Of a stretch of DNA of 64,000 bases, positions 1 through 9,578 are shown in pieces. Both the position numbers and the translations under genes were made by a program. Source of the DNA: Cheiracanthium punctorium (lineage: Eukaryota; Arthropoda; Arachnida; Araneae; Cheiracanthiidae). The notes beneath the pieces were generated by a model that was given only the letters and a program-made list of their open reading frames with translations, was not told the DNA's origin and searched no databases. The first letter of the stretch is position 1. Each line of letters begins with the position of its first letter. The stretch spans positions 1,116,001 to 1,180,000 of the forward strand of contig JAWZYV010011619.1 in NCBI GenBank assembly GCA_038373885.1, given 5' to 3'.

Positions 1-330
1 CTGACGTCTCAATGCATGTATGTATTTATGAACGTACTTATGCATATACAATCCATTTTGAGCGACTGTGAATGCATTTTTACTAATTTTGGCTTAACGT
101 CTACATGTACGTATAAAATTCGCATATCTGACAAAGCATTAGTATTAGAATGTTGAAATATTGTGTTTAAGACTTTTGTAGTATCTTCCTGTGCATCTCT
201 TTTTTTCAATGCAATCAACTGTGCAGTTTACCAAGGGTACATTCAAAAGACATTCAACAAATTAAAGTCTTTGGACATCTTCAAAGCATTAAAAGTTTAT
301 GGTATATTATTATCTATGGCCTACACAAAA
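1..330. repeat. Degenerate copy of modular dispersed repeat
   Basis: The stretch follows the same order of words as the repeat at 19293-19800: a 'cgcatatct' segment, 'agaatgttga', a 'tgtgcatct' segment, a C/T-rich run, then a 'ttggacatctt' segment. It is diverged and cut by the window edge. It has no coding potential that I can support. The family is unclassified, and the relation rests on eye alignment only. Confidence 0.4.
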
Positions 331-1459
331 TATCACTAACTGTAACCAGTCTTAGAGATCTTTAAAGAAGCATCACCAAAATTGGTGTCACAATTATTTC
401 AAGACCTGAACCCAGACTTCTGATACTTATTCTCATATAGGGTGATCAATTTAAAAGAGTAACCGATGGTTTTTCTTATTACCCTTAAATCTGACAGATG
501 TGGTAACTACGGTGTGCGGAAAAAGAAACGCAGACGCACGAGGTTACTTAATTTTGTGATAATTGCATTTTTGAAAATCATAATTTAATTCTTTTTTTTC
601 CCTTACAACAAATGCTAAAAATATTTTCCACCATTTTGAATGCAAACAAGAAAACAATTGGGTTTTAAAGAGAAGTCCTGCAAACATATATGAATTAAAG
701 AAAACCATAAATGTAGAAATCTCGTTAAAAACACCAACAATGTTGATAAAAGAAAACTTGGTTCGACGTGATCATGTTTCCATTCAAAATGGAGGTAAAC
801 ATTTTCAAAATTTGCTGTAATGAATGATAATGTAAAAAGAAGAATTAAATTATGTTTTTAAAAAATAAATTTATCACAGCATTAAGTAAGATTGTGCGTC
901 TCCATTTCTGTTTTACCTCACAAATAAATTTGAAACAGTCCAACAGAGTTCTGTAAATTGTCCCCCACTCTTTAACAAGGTTCAGATAATTATAATTTAG
1001 CGTTAGAATATTTGTTTCATCCGTGAGATATAAGGAAATAAGAAATTCACGTGGTACTCTTTTAAACTGATTACCCTGTTATTAGGTTAGAAAGTGCCAA
1101 AATTATTAAGGCATAACATTTCAATTTCAAATGAAATGAATTTGAATGAAGTAAAACATTTATAAAGATGCACAAGAAAATTATGCGGTATCAATATCAA
1201 ATTTTTTTAATCAAATTTATTTTCTTATGCTATGGCTATTTAAAGTGTTATTATTTTTTACGCTTGCTTATCTTATAAATTTCATTCAAAATTTTCGCGA
1301 AATATATTTTGACAAATGTAATCACACATATTTGCAAACATGGCTCAAAGCCGTCCGAAATAATTACCATCATATGTTAAGGATGTTGTCAATGTCTGCA
1401 TAACTTACGGAAATTACATAAGTAAGGATCTTTAGGGATGCATTCCAGTTTGGGCTACA
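331..1459. other. AT-rich DNA, no feature seen
   Basis: I see no frame with protein-like composition, no RNA gene and no clear repeat here. Short poly-A and poly-T runs only. Confidence 0.5.
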
Positions 1460-1462
1460 ATT

Positions 1463-1696
1463 TTGTTGAATCGCATCGCGTTCATTGAAAATGTACAACA
1501 CTTTTATACTTTAATATTGTGTCACATGTCCATTCCCAATTCTTCTGATCTGGCTCCCGTAGATTATTTTCTGTTATCATTTCTGAAGACAGTCTTTATT
1601 TGTCACTACGTCATCCAGCGATTATTTATCAGTGTTTTAACTGTATATTTTGTCTTGCAGTATGCCAAGTACATGCAAAAGGAATTTGGGGCTTGA
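1463..1696 (+). pseudogene. Possible mariner-type transposase C-terminal remnant
   Basis: A 77-codon open frame contains SSDLAPVDYFLLSFLKTVF around residues 27-46. This resembles the SPDLAPxDFFLFPxLK block that carries the third catalytic aspartate of mariner transposases. Here the first residues read SSD instead of SPD. No upstream catalytic block or helix-turn-helix is recognisable, and no terminal inverted repeats were found, so this would be an isolated, decayed fragment of a cut-and-paste transposase. The match is one short motif in a hydrophobic frame and could be chance. Confidence 0.35.
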
Positions 1697-1756
1697 AGAT
1701 AGCGAGATTCCTATCCGACAAGTGATTCCTATCCTAGCGAGATTCCTATCCGATCC

Positions 1757-1787
1757 GTGACACAGTGAGCTTCACTCACTGTGTCAC
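1757..1787. repeat. Perfect 13-bp hairpin at LTR edge
   Basis: Arms 1757-1769 and 1775-1787 are perfect reverse complements (gtgacacagtgag and ctcactgtgtcac) around a 5-nt loop. The right arm overlaps the proposed LTR start at 1782. Confidence 0.8.
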
Positions 1788-1936
1788 ATAGTTAAGTAAT
1801 TTGGCAACAGCCAGTTCCATGTTATAATGTTCAGTAATCTGGCAATAGTCAGTCGTCTGTTTTTCGGTTGCAGAAAACACCACTGTCATTTCGAACCCGC
1901 GCGCGTGTGTGTGCGTCGACTCCCCATTAAAAGACA
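1782..1936 (+). mobile_element. Solo-type LTR, about 155 bp
   Basis: The segment starts TGTCACATAG and ends AAAAGACA, so it has the TG...CA ends of a retrotransposon LTR, and it is directly followed by a tRNA-type primer-binding site at 1937. The LTR is short for a gypsy-type element. No gag or pol frame follows. Instead, an inverted piece of the same LTR begins within about 20 bp of the primer site. The left boundary was chosen because the inverted copy also ends near the equivalent base; it could lie a few bases further out. Ty3/gypsy lineage is inferred from primer-site type only. Confidence 0.55.
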
Positions 1937-1954
1937 TGGTGTCAGAAGTGGGAT
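1937..1954 (+). other. Retrotransposon primer-binding site (tRNA-Leu type)
   Basis: TGGTGTCAGAAGTGGGAT starts right after the LTR's CA end. TGG is the complement of the CCA tail of a tRNA, and the rest fits the 3' end of a leucine tRNA as used by some Ty3/gypsy elements. The family use is recalled knowledge; the position and sequence are seen. Confidence 0.6.
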
Positions 1955-1957
1955 AGT

Positions 1958-2056
1958 TGTCTGTTTTGCAACTGAAAAACAGACTACTGACTGTTGACAG
2001 ATTAATACGCATGATTACATGAAACTGGCTGTTGTCCGGTTACTTAACTATGTGGC
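1958..2056 (-). mobile_element. Inverted partial copy of the same LTR
   Basis: Read on the minus strand from about 2056, this stretch repeats the order of the LTR at 1782: 'cacatagttaagtaa', 'caacagccagtt', a diverged middle, then 'cagtctgtttttc'. It covers roughly the first 100 bp of the LTR and stops beside the primer-binding site, making a foldback with the forward LTR. Confidence 0.65.
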
Positions 2057-2656
2057 ATAGTGCACCCATAGCAACAGACTATGATCAAAGATGTTTCTGT
2101 AAACTTTGAAGGAGATATTTTTGAAGGAAAGGTGGTAGAGAAGAAAAGGGGCAAAAGAGATGGAATAATTGACAGCTCAATGGAAATAATTAGAAAAAAT
2201 CGGAAGTAACCTTTGAAATCCGACTGAGATACCAAATTTGAGTTAAAACCAAGTTTTGTTTAGTATCGATCCCCCCCCCAACCCCCCCCAAAAGTTAATA
2301 ATAGCGGACTCCGTAAAGTTGTTCAAATTAAGAATAATTTAAGACTTAAAAATTCAGACTCAGTTAATAAGTAAAGAAAGTGTTGATATTTCACCATACA
2401 GTTGAGACTCCAGTTTGCTTTTCCCAACCTAAGCGTATAATTTATTCTGTTTAAATATTTAAACCCTTTCATTAAAAACCTTGAAATAGGTTTCAAATGC
2501 AAATTATGCTGTGTAACAGAAAAAAAACATTGTGACAAAGTCACAGAAGGGGGTGAATTTGTGGCAGTTTGTAGTATTAATTACTAAAAAACGGTTGAAG
2601 TAACAATATTTATAGTCATAAGTTTTCTGGAGAAAGGATGGGTGGGTTTTGGGCCT

Positions 2657-2703
2657 CCTTTATAGCCGGCGATTTGCGTAACCCAAATCGCCGGCTATAA
2701 AGG
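2657..2703. repeat. Perfect 20-bp GC-rich hairpin
   Basis: Arms 2657-2676 and 2684-2703 are perfect complements, containing tatagccggcgatttg, around a 7-nt loop (cgtaacc). A G-run follows. The arms are far more GC-rich than the surroundings. Confidence 0.9.
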
Positions 2704-2709
2704 GGGGGG

Positions 2710-4080
2710 GGGAGCGAAAAACATTAGTGTTACAGCAAGAAAACCCCAAATTCTGTCCCAAAGTAATCCCATTTTCCGGTTTAGTTAACAAAATGTGTTA
2801 TTTAGTTTGCAGAATAAATTACTTTGTAGAAAATGTAATTTTAAGCTACAAATCATATCATTAAAAACTTCTGTGATGAAAAATATATGTTAAGCATGCG
2901 ATAATGAACAGGATTTTACAGCAGCCTGATTAGTTATTTTTTGACGCCATTAAAACGTAAATATGAACAATGTTTGACAACTTCAAACAAAGTGCAAGAT
3001 CACATGAAATGTAATATGGAGTTTCGCACGTGATTCTCAGAACTCATATTTTGTAAGAAATATAGAGGAAATTTCAAAGTACAGTTCTAAGAATAAATGA
3101 TTTCCCTAGTGCTTTTTTGAGAGTTTTCTGTTTATATGTAAGTAATACTGGTTTGCATTTCTCTGAAGTAAGTAATACCCGTATGTCTTTTTATTTCCAA
3201 CTTTCTTTTCTAAAAGGAGCATGTGACTTTATACTAAGAAATGAAATCATGTCTGCAGAATGTAAAAGAATCTCATGAAAGAAAGTTATTTACGACATGA
3301 AATTTTATCTGTTTGTAAGAAGTGTAACAAAAATTATGTGATGTATATATATAAAGACGTTTCGGAAAATTCGAGGAAACGCCAAACCGGATAAAAATAA
3401 ATTGGGTTAGGGAAAAAATACATTATGCTTATTAAAAATCGTCGGAATACTAGATTATATATATCATAAATTTGATTACTAGATACTCCCATAGTCAAAT
3501 GACCCACATCAAGTAGTAGCGGTCAATAATAAAGTCGTACCAGGCCACTGGAAAGAAAAAAAAAATGCATTATAAACGAACAATTAAAACAATATGAACA
3601 GTATTGATTATGAATATAGAACTTTTTTATTGTTAAAACTCATTAGTGTATCTGATTTGAACATATCTGATGTACACATAACTTCAAAATCTCTGACTGT
3701 GTCACAGAGACGGGTTAATGCAATTTTGTAAGTGGAGGGTGGCTAGTTGGAAACATATACATTCATTTACATACTTACGCATACATTTCACATATACATC
3801 CATTTTATGGAAGTAGGATCTTTTACATTAACTTCTGTTTTCTCCGGGGAAGGGAGATGGCCGCCCCTGCCTTCCCCCTTCAATCTGCCCCTGATGTGTC
3901 ATATGATGTAGGATGTCTATGCCTTCAAGGTGTTCCTCCACCTTCCTTGCCACAACATCAGTATAGTGTTAAAGTAGCTAAAGTATATTTTAGTTTGTTT
4001 AAACTAGTTACAGACAGTGCACCTTTTAAAATACACTGATGTGTCCCTTCAGTAATCGACATGATATTAGATTTAAAACA
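2710..4080. other. AT-rich DNA, no gene seen
   Basis: No supported coding frame. The 60-codon frame near 3857 shows no known motif. A C-rich patch around 3840-3900 is the only compositional change. Confidence 0.45.
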
Positions 4081-4086
4081 ACCTGA

Positions 4087-4165
4087 TGAGGGGATGACGT
4101 TGGCCTACCTATTGGGTATCCCCTTAATAAAGAGGCCATCACTTCTGACCTTTGTATCCCCAATG
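4087..4165 (+). repeat. SINE tail fragment (shared AATAAA tail)
   Basis: The order 'gacgttgg', 'cctac', 'gggt', 'cccc', 'aataaagaggcca' recurs at 4470-4545, in minus orientation at about 51795-51860, and at 62757-62815. Only the 3' end is present here, as expected for a 5'-truncated retroposon. Confidence 0.55.
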
Positions 4166-4224
4166 GCTACGCGTAAAGTATTTGTCTGCAGTGGGTTGGC
4201 TTGGCAGGTGTGAAAATTAAAAAA

Positions 4225-4560
4225 TTGGCCCAGTCGATTTAAGCTTTGCTGCCACCAGAACACCGAACGTCAAGTAGCGCCAACTTTGGCCAGAGATCTG
4301 TTTTGACTGAACTGCATCAGGACTGTGTACGATAAAGGGAACTGGTGCACGAAAAATCAGTCGTTGCTCCAATGTCTTCCACGCTGAAATATACGTCTGG
4401 TGAGGCCAGTCTGGGTGAAGGTCGCTCTTCTGGGATTCAGGGGTTCAAAAATAGGACATTCCATAGAGGGAGACGTTGGACAACCTACTGGGTGCCCCCA
4501 TAATAAAGAAACCAAGACTTCCGGATTTATAATGGCCAATGCCTATATAGGAAGTGCCGG
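4225..4560 (+). mobile_element. 5S-rRNA-like SINE copy
   Basis: From about 4252 the sequence reads ccaccagaacaccgaacgtc and then 'aagtagcg', 'ccaactttggccag'. This follows the 5S rRNA internal region (ATCACCGAAGTTAAGCAACG, then a TTGGCCAG block) with substitutions. The downstream part, with an AATAAA-containing tail near 4500, is shared with 51800-52065 and 62600-62825. It is therefore probably a SINE3-type retroposon, transcribed by RNA polymerase III and moved by a partner LINE. No protein is expected. The 5' limit and target duplications are not clear to me. Alternative: an unrelated repeat with chance 5S similarity. Confidence 0.5.
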
Positions 4561-7500
4561 TCGTTGATGGGGTAGAAACTGCCTAATGAACGGACAACGC
4601 ATTGTACTTAAGACACAATTTTATTTAGTAATATTCAATATTTTTGTACACGAAAAGTTCTTGATAAATTATTGCGACACTCTACCAAAGAAAGTAGACA
4701 TGGTGGCATGAAGTTTGCGGCAATGTGCCCAATGTGCAAATGCAGCCCAAGGAACATCACACAAAAGTAGCGATGATGAAATGCAGGTGATGGTCAAAAC
4801 AAAAGAATTACTCATAGGGAGAACCATTTAACAATTTTTTGTAGGTTTCTTGGACTGGCGAGTAAATGTGTAATGAGTTTCGCTTCGTGTCTTTCGAACA
4901 AATGAGAATTTTGAATTAATCTGCTTTATTTAAGTAAGAAATATATTTTATTTCGTTCCTTTTCATCATTTTTAAGGAATGGGTAAGCCAAAACCTATGA
5001 AATTACTTACCATGCCTCAAAAACACTCTAAAAAACTATTTGAATAAAATGTATATTGATTAAACCTGTATCATTCTACCTGATTTCATTTAATTATTTT
5101 CAGTCAGTGATTTACATGATTAGAGAACAAAACAATCATTTGACAGACAAATGAATATATTGTTTTTCGATTCCTTATCGTAAAAACTTAAAGTTTTTAA
5201 GGAATGCAGTGACAAATGTCGTATTTTCATTAGTGAGGTAAATGACTGTATACAGGAAAGTATTGCTAGCTAAATTCTTTAACTTGTGGATTCAGTATAT
5301 TATCGGTGAAAATATTTTTACAACACTTCACCTATACGGCAAAAGTACATAAAACACATAAAACGCAAGTATTCTTTAATTAAAACAGAAGTACACAAAA
5401 ACTGATTTAAGGAAGTTAATATGAAATTATACAATTTTTGAAAACCTTGTGTTTCAAATTGTAAAAATATAGATGAAAAAATCAAATTCTTTTCAGCCTT
5501 TAAATCGTAACCGATAAATTATGAAGAATTATGCGCTCTCATATAGCTAAGAGCATTGCCATGAGAGAACAATTTAAAAGTAACTGAAAGTACTAAAAAG
5601 TCTGTGTAATCATACAAAATTACACAAGAATTTGTATTCCTGTCGGCAAAGCCAAGACACACTGTCGCGGAAAGTAAAATTACCTGTAGCTCGTAAATAA
5701 CTTGTACCAAACAAATCGTGTGCTGGATACTTAATAAAAAATGACCCTCAGCCAAAATATTCCCTTAAATCAGCGCTTTTCTCCCCCTTAATGAATGGAT
5801 CTGGAATGCCATTTTCTACCTGGTCACGTAACTGGAAGTTGAAAGTGGGGGAGGAAGGGAACAACGTACATTAAGTCAGCGTATGTGTATTCATCGGTGG
5901 AGGTAAGGCAGTCAGACTAAATCAAGGGCTAAGACTTCCAATGAAGCAACAACAACAACAAAAAAAGAGCTTTCTTAAGTAAAAGTTCGTCTAATGTAAA
6001 AGTTAAGTAAAATAAATGATTAGGTGGTGTATTAGGCATTCTTATAACATTTTTTTTTATTTTGAAATGGCTTTTATTTTTTTCTATTCAAAAAGAAAAA
6101 TTCGACGTTTTCCTAAAATATTGCGGTAGTTTAAATACATTACAGCGTATATTTTTGGCTAAACAAATGGAGTAAGATCATGTGTAATCAAAATTAATAA
6201 GTAAAACAGTAGTGAAAGGAAGTCTGAAATTATCAATGATTTCCAAGTCTCACTTTACGTATACAACATTCAGATTGTCTTAAATCAGTGAAGTGACATG
6301 TTAAAACTAGCACAATTGGAATAGTTTGAGTGATTATAATGAATATGAAAAAAGATTAAATTTTTTACGTTAATATTTTCGACAGCAAAATCAATATGAA
6401 ATATTACTGGGTAAAACGTAGCTATCCGATATTCAATAAGGAGATAAACTATTATTCGGAAGTATTATTTCCCTGAAAGTATTTTTCGGAAAATGTGAAT
6501 TGCGAGCTCAACATGCAATAGGTTACAACGGAATTTGTTTCACTTAAAGAGAAAAAAACAGCAAACAGTCTATTTCTAGAAAGACTGCCTTCTAAAAACC
6601 CTTTATTTGAGAAATATATAGTTGAATGTCGTTAGGGTCAGCCAGATTTTTTTCCACAACTTCATTTTGCGGTAGAATTTGGTGAATTTAAGAACATCAC
6701 TGAAAGGGACTGCAGAAGAGGCACTGTTTTTTTTTTTTTTTTCCCACATCACAAACTGTTAAAGTCGAAAAATTTGAGGCATTTCGAAAACAGAAAAAGA
6801 AATGCCCTGAAGATTGGCTCTTGCAGAATATTGTTTGCTCATTGCAGAAATACCCAAAATATGTCCTAAAATGATTCACAAGAATTTAATTAATTGAGAT
6901 AAATAGCAAACTTTTAAGTATTTCTTTTTTTGTTTTTCTTCAGTTCAGTGAAATTTTACATAAAAATGTTGCAGAAAACTCATTAAATGGAACATGATTT
7001 GGAATTGCATTTCCGGCAAACAACATAGTTCTATAAATTGGAGCACTTCAAATGCACCGATCTGACGCATTCAAAGCATGCAGTGAAATTGTTGAGGTTT
7101 AACCGACAAAAATGGATTTTTCTGCAATTTTTTGTCCTGGTTACCTCGTTTGTGTCATGTTTTAGAGACAGACTCAGTTCGGGTTGGTTTTGGCCTATTT
7201 TTGGTTGTCTTTTGTCTTGCTTTCTCTAGATTTTCGCTCAATGTGAAGATGCTGTCTGGCGAAGTCATACCTATGTTGTTCATGGGGTTTAGTTTATTTA
7301 CTCTTCGTTTAATCAGATTTCCCGTTATCGGTGATATGTAGCTCCGAAAGTTGTTGGGACGATATCAGAAACCCGATTGAAAGAAGTATGTACACAATTA
7401 TGGTAGGCTATCCCTGACTGCACAAATAGTCTATTAACCTTGATACCAATTACTATATTCATTTAAATTTTCGCCACTATTTAGTCTCGAAGGATTGGCC

Positions 7501-7955
7501 ATTTCATTAAGGGAGTACTTATTTCGCAGCCAACGCTACCTCCTATGAAGGTGCGGACAAGGTAACATTCATAATCAAGTCAGGAATAGAACTCGGGCCC
7601 AGGATGTCACAGAATGCTTTGCTGGCTACTACATAACATGGGAGAAATTTTCCACAGTCAGAAACATTCCGATCAAAATATTACGTGAGTAAATTTTGCA
7701 ATGTGGAAAATTCAACACATTCTCAATGCTGAACAGACACTCTTCTGAGTGTCTGTTTTGTAATTAAAAATAAATGTGTTTTATAGTTTTAAAAACACTG
7801 TATACACAACACCTGTATTAGTTACATGCACCAAATTTGCAATGTCACAATTGCATTTCAGCATCGTGCTAGTAGTGAAAAAAATAATTTAAACAAAATT
7901 CTGAAACACTTTCAGATTTAAAATACGCACTAAAGTGTTATATATTAAAAACGTA
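4561..7955. other. AT-rich DNA, no gene seen
   Basis: I found no protein-like frame, RNA gene or clear repeat. A short CAA run lies near 5949 and a poly-T near 6727. The hydrophobic frame at 7132-7341 has no recognisable domain and lacks any neighbouring exon signal that I can defend. Confidence 0.4.
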
Positions 7956-7959
7956 TGAT

Positions 7960-8725
7960 AAATTATGCGTCGTCCCTATTTTTCATCCTCATTCCATTAA
8001 GTTGGAAAGTGTATCATTATTCATGAGTGTGCCGTATTTTTCTTCCTCGTTCCATTAAACCCATCTTTGGAATTGAAATCTATCTTAAAATCACCTACTA
8101 AACTTCGCCAAGTGTATTCCAAATATATTTCACTGTTTTAAATGTTGTTTCGAATGTGCATCATAATTCATGAGTGTGCCGTGTTTGTCTTTCTTGGGAT
8201 GATTCTTACTTTAACGCCCCGACTCTGGCGATAATTAAACATATGCTTTTACCATGACGATTTTTCGTATTTATGTGGCAACCGCAATATCAACTCTTTC
8301 TTGTACCATAAAACACACATCTTTGGAATCGAAATCTATCTTAAAATCGCCTACTCAAACTGTTTTACAACCTACGCCAAGCATATTCCAACTATCCTCT
8401 ACCATTTTAAATACCGTTTGGGATGGGCATCATAATTCATGAGTGTGCCGTTTTTCTTCCTTTTTCCATAAAACAACTCTTCGGAATTGAAATCTATATT
8501 AAAATCGCCAACCAGAACTGTTTAACAAATTTTTTCAGGCATAGTCAAACTATACTACACCTTTATAAATACCATTTGGAAAGTGTATCATAATCTATGA
8601 GTGTACTGCATTTGTCTTCTCTGTTCCATAAAACACTTCTTCGGAATTGAAATCTATGTTAAAATCGCCTACTAAAGCTATTTTATATTATTCGCCAGGC
8701 GTTTTCTAACTATACTCATAATATA
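7960..8725. repeat. Degenerate tandem array, unit about 158-160 bp
   Basis: The word 'gaatygaaatctat' recurs at 8069, 8325, 8483 and 8643, and 'attcatgagtgtgccg' or near variants at about 8010, 8159, 8428 and 8585. Spacings are 158 and 160 bp for the last units. One interval is about 256 bp, consistent with roughly 100 bp inserted in the second unit (about 8195-8290). It looks like a small, old satellite-like array. The 62-codon frame at 8254 is made of this repeat. Confidence 0.75.
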
Positions 8726-9114
8726 TTCATACTAAATTCTCGCGTTTTGGTACCGAACTTAGCGATTCATTATCAAAAATTGCAAGCTTTGTGCTATTTT
8801 CAACATTTTATTAATGCCCCCCCCCTCTCCGTTATTTGACAAACACATTTGAAAAGATCTTCACCCTGACAGTTCATGTCTACAAAAGCTGTCTACAAGA
8901 TCGCGTAGACAAAAATGCGTAGACAAAATTCTGGGATTGACTGAAATAACACCCTAGTGCTAATAAATAAATAAAATATTACAGTATGCTAACCTAGACG
9001 AAAGGCCAACCCTGACGACATTCCACTGAGTAACAGAGGCATTATTCTTGAAGAAACATAGAAATACGAAATGAGTATTTTCAAGCTCCCTACAATTCCT
9101 CTCATCAGAACATC

Positions 9115-9578
9115 TACAGGGTGAATCTAAACTTTAAAAACAAAGGACAAACCTTTAAGAGGTGGTAGGGCACATAATAAGGAATCAAAATCACATAGCA
9201 GTGTGGGGTCGGCAACATTGTCTTCATGTAGCTGTTAATAATTACTTTGGAAAAAGTGCTGAAACAACAGAGCACTTTCCGACCATCGTTCATCAGAAAC
9301 TAATGTATTTTTCTCCGAAAACAGAAGACTAAAATTCATAGTTTAAAAATTCATTATTAATTAATTTTATTTCATGGATGAAATGTTTGGAGACGAGCCT
9401 ATTATTTATGAAACTTGGTTAAAAAATTAAACGAACACTTCAATACTTTTCACAAAGTTATTATTACCGGGTAAGTGAAAACTGCGTTTTAGACCCCACA
9501 TTGCTATGTGATTCTGATTCCTTATTATGTGCTCTATCACCCCTTAAATTTTTGCCCAAGAGTTTGATTCACCCTGTA
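9115..9578. mobile_element. 460-bp TA-flanked MITE with long inverted repeats
   Basis: The element is 9117-9576, flanked by TA at 9115-9116 and 9577-9578. The ends CAGGGTGAATC / GATTCACCCTG extend into arms of roughly 90 bp that remain alignable to 'cacatagcarTgtggggtc' at 9211 and 9491. TA duplication and CAGGGT ends fit a non-autonomous mariner/Tc1-group element. It encodes no transposase. Related arms occur at 25951-26570, 34062-34681 and 46140-48690. Confidence 0.85.
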
